Source of the DNA: Qipengyuania huizhouensis
GTDB taxonomy: Bacteria > Pseudomonadota > Alphaproteobacteria > Sphingomonadales > Sphingomonadaceae
Direction: 5' to 3'
DNA: 64,000 nt
Assembly: GCF_019711635.1 (NCBI RefSeq)
Contig: NZ_JAIGNT010000015.1
Coordinates: 1-64,000 of the forward strand
Shown piece by piece: positions 41,017-49,469 of this stretch. A program made the translations under genes and the position numbers. Under the pieces are notes generated by a model. That model did no database searches. It worked only from the letters and a program-made list of their open reading frames with translations, and was not told where the DNA came from. The first letter of the stretch is position 1, and each line of letters starts with the position of its first letter.

Positions 41017-42030
41017 GTGAGAATTCTCGTCACCGGGGCAGCTGGTTTATTGGGCGGCGAGATCTGCGCGCTGCTTGCGGCGGCCGGGTACGAGGTCACC
41101 GGCCTCGTACATCGCAACCCCACTATTCTTGGCAACGACGGTTCACACGTACCGGTCCGGTCCCTGCCTGGCGACGTATCGCTCCCGCGCTTCGGATGGA
41201 GCAAGGATAGATTCGCCAAGATAGCTGCGAGCCACGAATTGCTGGTTCACTGTGCCGCCACAGTACGCTTCGATCTCGCAGAAGCGGATTATCGTGCAGT
41301 CAATGTAGGCGGCGTTACCCATGCACTCGCCCTGGCCGAGGCGGGCGACATGGATTTCCTGCATGTCTCGACCGCCTATGCCTGCGGCACGCGCGATGGC
41401 TTGATCCGCGAGACCGATCCCCTGCCGGAAACGGGATTTGCAAACGGTTACGAAGCAAGCAAGGCCGAGGGCGAGCGGCTGGTACGGGAAAGCCAACTAC
41501 GCTGGGTCATAGCGCGACCCTCCATCGTCGTAGGCGAATACGACAGCGGGCAAATCCGCCAGTTCGATACGACCTATGCCGCTTTCAAACTGATTGCCGG
41601 GGGGCGGGTCCGCCACATGCCTGCTCGCCTCGACGCGACGCTGGATTTCGTGCCGATCGATCATGTCGCAGGCGGAATTTTCAGATTATTGCAGGCAATG
41701 GGCAAAGCGGCGGGAGGCACCTTCCACCTAGTATCGGGTCAGCCGCTGCCCGTTGCGGCATTCACCGGCACGATTGGGACCTATCCACAATTCCAGGAAC
41801 CCGAGCTCGTCTCGCCTGAGCTTTTCGATCCGGCCAAACTGCCCGCAATCGAACGACGGCTCTTCAGGCAGGTCGCTGGCCTCTACGCGAGCTATTTCCA
41901 GCGCAATCCGCATTTCGACGATGCTGCATTCCGGGAAGTCACCGGCCTCGAATGCCCGGCGACCGGGCAAGCCTATATCCGGCGATTGATAGATTATTGT
42001 ATCGGTGAGGGCTTTCTGCCCGACGCCTAG
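41017..42030 (+). CDS. NAD(P)-dependent extended SDR (epimerase/reductase-like)
   Basis: A 337-residue extended short-chain dehydrogenase. The dinucleotide motif TGAAGLLGGE (about 6-15) opens the protein, an STAYACG stretch near 117-123 and YEASKAEGE (about 148-156) supply the catalytic Ser/Tyr/Lys. It resembles thioester-reductase/epimerase-type SDRs with unknown substrate. GTG 41017 was chosen as the start because the glycine-rich motif follows immediately. The stop overlaps the convergent glycosyltransferase stop by 4 nt. Confidence 0.85.
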   Translation: MRILVTGAAGLLGGEICALLAAAGYEVTGLVHRNPTILGNDGSHVPVRSLPGDVSLPRFGWSKDRFAKIAASHELLVHCAATVRFDLAEADYRAVNVGGVTHALALAEAGDMDFLHVSTAYACGTRDGLIRETDPLPETGFANGYEASKAEGERLVRESQLRWVIARPSIVVGEYDSGQIRQFDTTYAAFKLIAGGRVRHMPARLDATLDFVPIDHVAGGIFRLLQAMGKAAGGTFHLVSGQPLPVAAFTGTIGTYPQFQEPELVSPELFDPAKLPAIERRLFRQVAGLYASYFQRNPHFDDAAFREVTGLECPATGQAYIRRLIDYCIGEGFLPDA

Positions 42031-42749
42031 CGCACATCCGGATAGTTTTCGGCCATCCGGTGCCTGAGGCCGATGGCCCAGAGCATGCCGACCTTGAAAT
42101 ATATCCAGTTGGCCTTGACCGGACCCCACGCGACGATCCGGCGGTCGGACGTAGATACGCACCGCAGCACCATTTTCACCCGGCCCAGCGCGGCGAGTTT
42201 CACACACAGATCCGCCTCCTCCATCACTGCATCTCCCGGCGTGCAACCACCAACCCGGAGGAAATCGCTGCGTCTGAAAAACATCACGTGATCTCCGAAC
42301 AGCAGTCGCACTCCGCGAAAGAACAAGTGAGGCCGGGTAATAAGCGGAGCGTACCAGGTTTTGGCCCAATTATGGACGGTCGTAACCCACCGGGTCTTCT
42401 CCGTCCCGCGAATGATCGGGGTAAAGCTGGCGAGCGCAATTCGCCGATCCGCCAGCGTATCCTCGATCACACGGACCATATCGCTTGGTGGGATCGTGTC
42501 GGCATGAACAACACAGACAATCTCGCCCATCGCTCGATCTACGCCGAGATTAATCTGTCGTGCCCGGCCTGTGTCGCATTCCAGGATACGCCATCCCGCT
42601 TCGCGCGCCATGTCAATCGTCCTGTCGCAGCTTCCGCCATCGACCAAGAGGATTTCCTGCGGCCGGGGATCGAGTTTGTCGAAGGCCTCGATCAATTCCG
42701 GAAGAGCCTTCTCCTCATCCAGCGTCGGGACGAGTAAAGTGACGCTCAT
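42027..42749 (-). CDS. Family 2 glycosyltransferase, TIGR04283-like
   Basis: A 240-residue GT2 enzyme of the rSAM/selenodomain-associated transferase 2 group (also named arsenosugar-biosynthesis glycosyltransferase). Motifs are PTLDEEKALPELI (about 8-20), ILLVDGGSCDRTI (about 33-45), and VVHADT (about 73-78). A C-terminal hydrophobic stretch may touch the membrane. Start ATG 42749 overlaps the upstream transferase stop (ATGA). The paired transferase and nearby radical SAM gene support the group assignment. Confidence 0.88.
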   Translation of the reverse strand: MSVTLLVPTLDEEKALPELIEAFDKLDPRPQEILLVDGGSCDRTIDMAREAGWRILECDTGRARQINLGVDRAMGEIVCVVHADTIPPSDMVRVIEDTLADRRIALASFTPIIRGTEKTRWVTTVHNWAKTWYAPLITRPHLFFRGVRLLFGDHVMFFRRSDFLRVGGCTPGDAVMEEADLCVKLAALGRVKMVLRCVSTSDRRIVAWGPVKANWIYFKVGMLWAIGLRHRMAENYPDVR

Positions 42750-43321
42750 TCGAATTCTGGCCACTGAGCGAGGTCTTCGGCTGTGTCGATATCGGCCAGT
42801 TCGGGCAATATCGCCGGACCGATCCCGTGCGTGGCCAGCCGCGCGAGCGTTTCCGGAAACACGTGCGGCGTACTCCACTCCATCTCTTCGAACAGGAATG
42901 ATACGGGCTCGCGAAAGCCGATGAGATAGTAACCGCCGTCGTTTGCGGGACCCAGCACCACTCGCCGATCCTCCAGTGCGCCGGATGCAGCTTGCAGAAG
43001 TGGCACAGTGACACCCGGACAATCGCTCCCGATCAAGAGAGCGGGCGCTTCCACCCGCGCCATTCTCGCCCCGAGATCGCCCTCGCCCTGATCAACCACC
43101 GCAACATCATCGCCAAACAAATCATGAAATGCAGCCACTTCGCCGCCGGTGACGCGAAGTTCGAACTCGAGTCCGCTTTCCTTCGCGACCTCCACAGTCC
43201 GCGCCAGCATTCTTGCATAAAGCCTTGCCGCACCTTCTTCGCCAAGCGCCGGAAACAAGCGTGTCTTCACCTTGCCGGGCACAGGCAGGCGAGCGAAAAT
43301 CGAAAGTCTCGGAGAAGCCAT
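42746..43321 (-). CDS. DUF2064 / TIGR04282-like nucleotidyltransferase-fold protein
   Basis: A 191-residue GT-A/nucleotidyltransferase-fold protein of the rSAM/selenodomain-associated transferase 1 group. It has FARLPVPGKVKTRLFPALG (about 9-27), LIGSDCPGV (about 95-103) and GPANDGGYYLIG (about 122-133). The reaction is unproven. An upstream GTG (43324) directly precedes the chosen ATG 43321. It is translationally coupled to the following GT2 gene. Confidence 0.88.
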   Translation of the reverse strand: MASPRLSIFARLPVPGKVKTRLFPALGEEGAARLYARMLARTVEVAKESGLEFELRVTGGEVAAFHDLFGDDVAVVDQGEGDLGARMARVEAPALLIGSDCPGVTVPLLQAASGALEDRRVVLGPANDGGYYLIGFREPVSFLFEEMEWSTPHVFPETLARLATHGIGPAILPELADIDTAEDLAQWPEFE

Positions 43322-43377
43322 CACCGTGCAGGATAGCGCACTGGCAGCGCGGGGAAAGAGGCGATGGGTGGAAATGG

Positions 43378-43454
<77 letters not shown>

Positions 43455-43519
43455 ACCACGGGCGCTCACCTAGGCAGGTGATGACAGCGGGTCAAGCATC
43501 CATCGCTGCCATCCGACAA

Positions 43520-43996
43520 TCAATCGCGCGACCCGTGATTTGCAATTTGCCGAAGCGTAAGGCCGGTTACCGGGTCGCGCCACTCGGGGGCTATTTCTGC
43601 CGCCGGTCCGATGACGAAGGGACGTTCGCGAAACAGGGGGTGCGGAATAATCAGGTCGCGGGATTCCCAAAAGCCACCACTCCACAGCACGATATCCAGA
43701 TCGAGTGGCCGTGCGCGCCATGCCGCTCCGCGCCGCCGTCTGCCAAAACGCAGTTCAAGCTGCTGCAACTGCCTCAAAAAATGCGGCGGCTCGACCGCTG
43801 TCTCCACCAGAGCCGCGGAATTCGCATAGAGGCGCTGGGAAGGACCGATTGGGCGGCTGCTGCCGGTAGACGAGACCGCTGTAACATTCCCGGCCTCCGC
43901 CAAAGCAATTGCGGCTGCATACACGACACGATGCGGCGCGCCGATACCCGGCACCCGCATGTTCGACCCGATCGCGACCAGATAGCGATGGATCAC
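43520..43996 (-). CDS. folK: 2-amino-4-hydroxy-6-hydroxymethyldihydropteridine pyrophosphokinase
   Basis: A 158-residue HPPK transferring pyrophosphate from ATP in folate synthesis. The signature RRRGAAWRARPLDLDIVLW (about 87-105) and IPHPLFRERPFVIGP (about 117-131) are clear. The start is GTG, overlapping the upstream gene by 4 nt. Other fol genes are not adjacent. Confidence 0.95.
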   Translation of the reverse strand: MIHRYLVAIGSNMRVPGIGAPHRVVYAAAIALAEAGNVTAVSSTGSSRPIGPSQRLYANSAALVETAVEPPHFLRQLQQLELRFGRRRRGAAWRARPLDLDIVLWSGGFWESRDLIIPHPLFRERPFVIGPAAEIAPEWRDPVTGLTLRQIANHGSRD

Positions 43997-44430
43997 GCTG
44001 GCGTACCAAACAGATTATTCCGCGCCGGTCGATGCGAAAACTCGCCCAGATTGATCCTGCGCTTTCGCTTGAAAACACCGGTAGTTTCCATTGTGAAAGG
44101 CACACGGATATCGCTTGAATAATTGGCAGCGCGTACCTGGACCTCCAGGACGGCAGAGGATGAATGAAGCAAGGCAATAGCGACGCCATAGATAGTTCCA
44201 CATTGCGCCCGCGGCCTGAGCAGGTCGAAGAGCCTTTCGACAGGACCTCGCTCGTCGTTCACCTCGCCGGTTTCGAGAAGGACTATTGCCTGGATCGCCC
44301 CATTGTAGCGCAATTCGAAGACCAGCGGGTGAAAATGGCCATCTTTCTCGACCCGTCCGATCGCTGCTTCGAGCGCAGCGGTGAAGAGCCGGTCAAGCTG
44401 ATCTTGACGGATAACACGATCCTTGGCCAA
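43993..44430 (-). CDS. Hypothetical protein, unrecognised
   Basis: A 145-residue protein counted from TTG 44430, which lies 2 nt after the aguB stop; the reading frame extends upstream inside aguB but that is unlikely to be used. No signal peptide or membrane segment. It shows a beta-rich middle (FELRYNGAIQAIVLLETGEV) and a basic C-terminus (KRKRRINLGEF). I do not recognise the family. It is sandwiched between aguB and folK with 4-nt overlap to folK, so it is expressed with them. Confidence 0.6.
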   Translation of the reverse strand: MAKDRVIRQDQLDRLFTAALEAAIGRVEKDGHFHPLVFELRYNGAIQAIVLLETGEVNDERGPVERLFDLLRPRAQCGTIYGVAIALLHSSSAVLEVQVRAANYSSDIRVPFTMETTGVFKRKRRINLGEFSHRPARNNLFGTPA

Positions 44431-44432
44431 GC

Positions 44433-45296
44433 CTAGATATCCTCGCTGATCCGCCCGTACAGCTGTGGGCGACGGTCGCGGAAAAATCCCATACCCGCGC
44501 GATGCCTCGCCGCCTGATCGAGGTCGAGCGTGGCAACCAGAGTTCCGGAATCCGATGCGCCATATTCTTCCAGCAAGTCGCCCCACTCGTTGCTAATGAA
44601 GCTGTGACCATAGAAACTCTGCTGGCGGTCGGCGGGACCTTCATGACCTATCCGATTGGCGGCGCAGACCGGCATGCAGTTCGACACCGCATGACCGATC
44701 ATCGCCCTGCGCCACATGCGACTGGTATCGAGATCCGCATCATAGGGTTCGGAGCCTATGGCCGTAGGGTAGAACAGCACTTCGGCCCCCTTGAGCGCCA
44801 TCACGCGTGCGCATTCGGGATACCACTGGTCCCAGCAGATGCCGACGCCAATCCGGGCGCCGAAGACATCCCAAACCTTGAAGCCGTCATTGCCCGGACG
44901 GAAATAGTATTTTTCCTCGTAACCCGGTCCGTCGGGAATGTGGCTCTTGCGATAGGTGCCCATGATCTCGCCATCGGGGCCGATCATGGCCAGCGTGTTG
45001 TAGTAGTGATGCCCGTCACGCTCGAAGAAACTGGTCGGGATTGCAACACCAAGCTTTCGTGCCGATTTCTGCATCGCCAGCACACTCGGAGACGCAGCCG
45101 TCGGGTGCGCCAGAGCGAACAACTCCTCCTCTTCCTCTCGGCAGAAATACTCGCCCGAAAACAGTTCCGGCGGCAGGATCACCTGGGCGCCCTTCCCCGC
45201 CGCTTCCTCGACCAGCGACGAAACGGCAGCGATATTGTCTGCCGCTTGCGAACGGGCGAGCGGCAGTTGCAGGACGGCGACGGTCAGCTTTCTCAT
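44433..45296 (-). CDS. aguB: N-carbamoylputrescine amidase
   Basis: A 287-residue nitrilase-superfamily hydrolase. The catalytic triad is Glu44 (PPELF), Lys117 (YRKSHIPDG) and Cys154 (GICWDQW). The GPGYEEKYYF and DTSRMWRRAMIGHA segments fit AguB, which converts N-carbamoylputrescine to putrescine. aguA is not in the window. First gene of a run with the hypothetical protein and folK. Confidence 0.93.
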   Translation of the reverse strand: MRKLTVAVLQLPLARSQAADNIAAVSSLVEEAAGKGAQVILPPELFSGEYFCREEEEELFALAHPTAASPSVLAMQKSARKLGVAIPTSFFERDGHHYYNTLAMIGPDGEIMGTYRKSHIPDGPGYEEKYYFRPGNDGFKVWDVFGARIGVGICWDQWYPECARVMALKGAEVLFYPTAIGSEPYDADLDTSRMWRRAMIGHAVSNCMPVCAANRIGHEGPADRQQSFYGHSFISNEWGDLLEEYGASDSGTLVATLDLDQAARHRAGMGFFRDRRPQLYGRISEDI

Positions 45297-45334
45297 GCGC
45301 GCGAGATAGGGTGCCGCCGCCGTTCAGGCAATGA

Positions 45335-46186
45335 TTACGGGCGCTTGCGGAAAAGCAGCGTCATGCGGTCACTTTCTCCAAGATCGCGCGTGCGGGCGTC
45401 CGTTTCATCGTCGCCGCCCAGGCTAGGCGGCATCATCCATACGCCCCCTTCCCAGTTGGCGGGATCGTTCGGGTTAGCATTGACTTCGCTGCTACCAACG
45501 AATTCGAAGCCGAGCGCCTCGACGAAACCAACCACGTCGTCTTGCCGCAGATAACCTTTCGAACCGTTTGCATAGTCCGCGCTCGCATCCTGAGGCGCGC
45601 GATGCTGGACGATGCCGAGCATTCCGCCCGGCTTCAGCAATTCGCGCATTCTCTTCAGCTCGCTGTCGGCATTGTTCCAACGCATCATGTTGTGCAGCAT
45701 GCGGATCACCAGCACCCTATCGAAGGTGCCCGTCTCTCCCTCGGGCACGGCATCCAGCGTCATGGCGGAGAAATTCTCGGCGGGGAGGCCAGTGAACTCC
45801 GCTGCTTCGGCTGGAAAACCTGCGGCGCCGGCACGAATACCCTGCTGCGATTCAGCGTTGAACGGACCACTGGTCGGATCGAAATAGAGGCCGACGAGCT
45901 GGCCCTCACCCCCAAGGTAATGACCCAGGACGCGGGTATACCAACCGCCCCCCGGAGCATATTCGCCGACTTTCATATCCGGTTCGACGCGGAAGAAAGC
46001 GAGGGTTTCGGCTGGGTTACGAAACTCATCTCGCGCTCGGTCTTCGGCGCGGCTGGGGTGATTGATCGCACTCGAAAGCGCTTCTGCATGGGTGGCAGCG
46101 AACTCGGCCGGATCCGCCAGTTCGTGATGGTCGGCGGCGGCGGGAACGGCCAGTGTCAGCACGGCGGCGGCAAGCAGGTAGCGCAT
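45335..46186 (-). CDS. Class I SAM-dependent methyltransferase with a signal peptide
   Basis: A 283-residue protein starting at ATG 46186 with a clear Sec-type signal peptide (about 1-18, cleavage near PAAAD). The SAM-binding motif I appears as VGEYAPGGGWYTRVLG (about 72-87), with RVLVIRMLHNMM and LKPGGMLGIVQHRAP later. A periplasmic location for a SAM enzyme is odd, since SAM is cytoplasmic. The start choice decides this; no better internal start is visible. Substrate unknown. Confidence 0.8.
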   Translation of the reverse strand: MRYLLAAAVLTLAVPAAADHHELADPAEFAATHAEALSSAINHPSRAEDRARDEFRNPAETLAFFRVEPDMKVGEYAPGGGWYTRVLGHYLGGEGQLVGLYFDPTSGPFNAESQQGIRAGAAGFPAEAAEFTGLPAENFSAMTLDAVPEGETGTFDRVLVIRMLHNMMRWNNADSELKRMRELLKPGGMLGIVQHRAPQDASADYANGSKGYLRQDDVVGFVEALGFEFVGSSEVNANPNDPANWEGGVWMMPPSLGGDDETDARTRDLGESDRMTLLFRKRP

Positions 46187-46292
46187 CGATTTTCTCCCTC
46201 GGTATGGTGCGGCGAGTTCTGCACGCGCACGTCCCGGATGACAAGCGAGAGACGGCTTCCTATCTGCCCCTCCAACAAGGAGATCGATCGAG

Positions 46293-46829
46293 ATGGCAAA
46301 AGAGCAGGTAATAGTTGCGGGCGGGTGCTTCTGGTGCACCGAGGCGGTGATGAAGGACGTGATCGGCGTGAGCGAGGTCGAAAGCGGCTATATCGGAGGT
46401 GACAAGCCGAACCCCACCTACAAGGAGGTCTGCACCGGCAATACCGGCCATGCCGAAGGCGTTCGCGTAACCTTCGACAGCGAGCAGATCACGCTGGACC
46501 AGATCCTCGATATATTCATGGGAACGCATGACCCGACCCAGCTCAACCGCCAAGGCAACGATGTCGGAACGCAATATCGCAGCGCAATCTTCCCGTTGAA
46601 GGATCAGCGCGCAGCCGCCGAGAACGCGATTACCCGCTGGAACGATGATCATCCGGGGCAGACCGCGGTCACCACCATCGAAGGCGGCGAATGGTATCCC
46701 GCAGAGGACTACCATCAGGAATATTGGGAAGGCGAAGGCCAGCGGAACCCCTACTGCCTCGCCGTTATACCACCGAAGCTGATGAAGCTGCGCAAGAGCT
46801 TTCAGAAATACCTCAAAGACGATGCATGA
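46293..46829 (+). CDS. msrA: Peptide-methionine (S)-S-oxide reductase MsrA
   Basis: A 178-residue MsrA, repairing the S-epimer of methionine sulfoxide. The catalytic Cys12 is in GGCFWCTEA, with the YIGG and THDPTQLNRQGNDVGTQYRS stretches typical of the family. A good AAGGAG ribosome site precedes the ATG. msrB is separate at 61.3 kb. Confidence 0.96.
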   Translation: MAKEQVIVAGGCFWCTEAVMKDVIGVSEVESGYIGGDKPNPTYKEVCTGNTGHAEGVRVTFDSEQITLDQILDIFMGTHDPTQLNRQGNDVGTQYRSAIFPLKDQRAAAENAITRWNDDHPGQTAVTTIEGGEWYPAEDYHQEYWEGEGQRNPYCLAVIPPKLMKLRKSFQKYLKDDA

Positions 46830-46835
46830 ATAAAA

Positions 46836-46866
46836 AGGGGCGAGCCCGAAGGCCCGCCCCTGATCT
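46836..46866 (-). terminator. Terminator between msrA and the OmpA gene
   Basis: GC-rich hairpin (46836-46842 with 46855-46861), with five T following on the minus strand, so it serves mainly the OmpA-family gene; msrA ends just upstream on the other strand. Confidence 0.75.
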
Positions 46867-46886
46867 TTCAACATCTCGCGTCAGAT

Positions 46887-47756
46887 TTAGCCTTCTTCGG
46901 CGGCCTTGCTGACGAGGATGTTTACCGAAACGCGGCGGTTCTGTGCCTTACCTTCGGCAGTGCTGTTGTCCGCCACTGGATCCGCTTCCGCCATGCCGGT
47001 CGGGGTCAACATACGCCACGGCTCCCAGCCGCATTCCTGCTGGAGGTAATTGACGACGCGGCTTGCTCGGCGCTCGCTCAGGACCTGGTTGTAATCCTGA
47101 TCGCCGACCGAGTCGGTATAGCCGACGACGAGCAGCAGGGCATTGTCCATCTGCTCCGCCTGCGAGGCAATGTTGCATATCTCACGCTGGCCTTCGCCTG
47201 TCAGGTTCCACTTGCCGGAGTCGAAATAGACGTTGGTGACGCCGCGGACATTATACTGGTCGATATTGCCCATGCGGCCACGCAGTGCCTCGGCAGCGGC
47301 AGTATTTTCGTCGATATCAGCGCGGTGCTCGGCGAACTGCTGCTGGGTCGCGCCGCGGATCATCGACGCGGTTTCGAGGTCGCTCGACTTGAGTTTCACC
47401 TGTTTGGCGACGAGGCCACCCTGAAACTGGAGCGTCTCCACTTCGACAGGGAGGCCATTCATCAACTGGGCATTGTTGAGGGTCTTGCTACCGAGTCCGA
47501 GGAAGCCACCCGAGGCTTTGACCTCGGTGCCCTCGTCCACGATGATTGTGGTGGCCTGCCCGTTTTCGGTGGTCACCTGAATCCGGTCGTTTTCACGCGC
47601 GGTGATCATGCCCTCGACCTTGGGGCCTTCGGTAAGCGCCGAACCATAGACGTCGATGCCACTATCGGCTTCCTGCGCCGCAAGCGGTGCGACTATCGGA
47701 AGGGCCATTGCGGATAGCAGAAGGGGGATACCTGCCTTCTTAGTAAATGCAGTCAC
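46887..47756 (-). CDS. OmpA-family protein with DUF5666-like N-terminal region
   Basis: A 289-residue envelope protein. A signal peptide (about 1-27, ending PLAAQ) is followed by a beta-rich domain with MITARENDRIQV and a LGLGSKTLNNAQL segment (about 50-125), then a C-terminal OmpA peptidoglycan-binding domain (about 170-285) with YTDSVGDQDYNQVLSERRA. No N-terminal beta barrel is evident, so it is probably periplasmic or lipid-layer associated. The start is GTG behind AAGGAG. Confidence 0.88.
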   Translation of the reverse strand: MTAFTKKAGIPLLLSAMALPIVAPLAAQEADSGIDVYGSALTEGPKVEGMITARENDRIQVTTENGQATTIIVDEGTEVKASGGFLGLGSKTLNNAQLMNGLPVEVETLQFQGGLVAKQVKLKSSDLETASMIRGATQQQFAEHRADIDENTAAAEALRGRMGNIDQYNVRGVTNVYFDSGKWNLTGEGQREICNIASQAEQMDNALLLVVGYTDSVGDQDYNQVLSERRASRVVNYLQQECGWEPWRMLTPTGMAEADPVADNSTAEGKAQNRRVSVNILVSKAAEEG

Positions 47757-48017
47757 TTTGGTACTCCTTATTAAACGATGACGACGCCTTGAGGGGGAAG
47801 GGCGAAGTCATGACCGGCGACCCGGTGCTCGAAATCCTACGTCATTGCCTCCACGCCGAAACGGCGCAGGGCCCGGGGCTTGGCGCCACGAGAGGAGAGC
47901 GGTGTTGAGAATGGCCTTGCTCGCAAATGAACAATGGCCGGAATGTGGCGAGACTGGGGCCGGTTCGGTCGGTCGGTGCGACGAGTTGAAACCTGCGCCG
48001 CTCCATCAGACCCCATA

Positions 48018-49253
48018 TCAAGCGGCTTTGCGCCGCCTCGTGATATAGAAACCATCGAGTCCACCAAGATGAGCAAGCATGCCGGGATCGGTGCGCAGGC
48101 TTCCATTTGTGTCCGGAGAGAGGCCCGCTGGCAGATCGCCTGGTGCGATCGGAACCGTTTGCAGGCCTGTAAATGTCTGTTGCTCGCCTTCGGCGGGTTC
48201 GAGTGAACAGGTGGCATAGACCAATAGCCCCCCCGGCTTCAGCCATTGGCCGGCTCTCTCGATCAGCGAGGCCTGGAGTTCGACCATCTCCTCGATCTGA
48301 CGCTGACCGATGCGATGGATGACGTCGGGATGGCGTCGGGCCGTCCCCGTTGCGGTGCAAGGGGCATCGAGCAGGATCGCATCGAAATGGTGCTTCGGCT
48401 CCCAGACAAGTGCGTCAGCACGAACCACGCCTGCCTTGAGGCCGGTACGTTTGAGATTTGCCTTGAGCAGATCGAGGCGGCGTTTGGAGATATCGAGCGC
48501 AGTTACCTGCCAGCCCTGCGCCGCCAGTTGCAGCGTCTTTCCTCCAGGTGCGGCGCACAGGTCGAGCACATGGCGCCCCTCACCGTTTCCGAGCAACCGC
48601 GCGGGCAATGAAGCAGCCAGATCCTGCACCCACCATTCGCCCTCGGCAAACCCGGCCAGCTTTCCTACATTTTCACCGCGCGGAAGGCGCAGGTGCCCAG
48701 GCATGATGCTATCGGCGGCAAGCTTCGCCTTCCAGATCTCGGTCTGTGCCGGGTCCTTCAACGTGATATCGAGCGGTGGCGGCTCGGCAAGTCCTCGCGC
48801 GATCGAAGCACTTCGCCCACCCCAGCGCTCGGCAACTTCGGCAGGCAGTGTCGGCATGTCCGGCAGGACCACTTCGCGCTTGGCCAGTGCCGAGAAGACA
48901 CCGTGCGCCAACTTGCGCGGTCCCCCAGCGAGCAGAGGCAGGCATGTCGCGATGACCGCATGTGGCGGGGTCTGCAGGCGCAGCCACTGGGCCAGCATCA
49001 TGCGCAGCACAACTCGCGCCTTGGCATCCTCGGGCAGCGGCTTCTTCGTCGTGCTGTCTATGAGGGCATCGAGGTCGATCAGCCAGCGCAAGACTTCACT
49101 GGCAATTGCCCGCGCGAGCGCCTTGTCCTCGAATTTTCGCAAATCCTTGGTCGCGGAGGCGAAGGCGATATCGAGCGTCTCGCCCCGGCGCAGGACGGCA
49201 TCGAGCAGGCGAAGCGCGGCGCGGCGCGCATGTATTCCGGTGGGCTGGACCAT
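48018..49253 (-). CDS. RsmB/NOP-family RNA (cytosine-5) methyltransferase
   Basis: A 411-residue SAM-dependent m5C methyltransferase. An N-terminal NusB-like domain (about 5-140) precedes the catalytic domain with LDLCAAPGGKTLQLA (about 230-244), DALVWEPKHHFDAILLDAPCTATGT and the second Cys motif YATCSLEPAE (about 347-356). Methylates 16S rRNA if an RsmB orthologue. It is divergent from the DUF1674 gene. Confidence 0.92.
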   Translation of the reverse strand: MVQPTGIHARRAALRLLDAVLRRGETLDIAFASATKDLRKFEDKALARAIASEVLRWLIDLDALIDSTTKKPLPEDAKARVVLRMMLAQWLRLQTPPHAVIATCLPLLAGGPRKLAHGVFSALAKREVVLPDMPTLPAEVAERWGGRSASIARGLAEPPPLDITLKDPAQTEIWKAKLAADSIMPGHLRLPRGENVGKLAGFAEGEWWVQDLAASLPARLLGNGEGRHVLDLCAAPGGKTLQLAAQGWQVTALDISKRRLDLLKANLKRTGLKAGVVRADALVWEPKHHFDAILLDAPCTATGTARRHPDVIHRIGQRQIEEMVELQASLIERAGQWLKPGGLLVYATCSLEPAEGEQQTFTGLQTVPIAPGDLPAGLSPDTNGSLRTDPGMLAHLGGLDGFYITRRRKAA

Positions 49254-49310
49254 GAGACAGCGCCCCTACCCGCTCTTGCGCAAAGCCGCCAGCGTGCTCA
49301 TCTTGCACTC

Positions 49311-49469
49311 ATGACAAAACGCGCCACCAAGCGGCCCGAGACTTTCGAGAAGCCGAAGCATTGGAACAGCGAACCGCCGCCAGAACCGAAAAAGGGTAGC
49401 GACGACGAAGACCTCAGCCCCACCCGCTACGGCGACTGGGTCAAGGATGGCATCGCGATCGATTTCTAG
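49311..49469 (+). CDS. DUF1674 protein (SDHAF4-like)
   Basis: A 52-residue protein with the DUF1674 signature ending in SPTRYGDWVKDGIAIDF, homologous to the succinate dehydrogenase assembly factor 4 of mitochondria, which binds flavinylated SdhA. It probably has the same role. The rest of the frame upstream is antisense to rsmB; ATG 49311 gives the usual length. The stop overlaps the P450 stop by 4 nt. Confidence 0.88.
   Translation: MTKRATKRPETFEKPKHWNSEPPPEPKKGSDDEDLSPTRYGDWVKDGIAIDF

Noticed and set aside
38526-43321. Naming the cluster an arsenosugar pathway
   Set aside because: No arsM and no clear ArsS; the transferase family names alone do not prove arsenic chemistry.
47834-48206. 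Open frames antisense to the 3' end of the RsmB-family gene
   Set aside because: They are shadows with no ribosome site; the methyltransferase frame explains the DNA.
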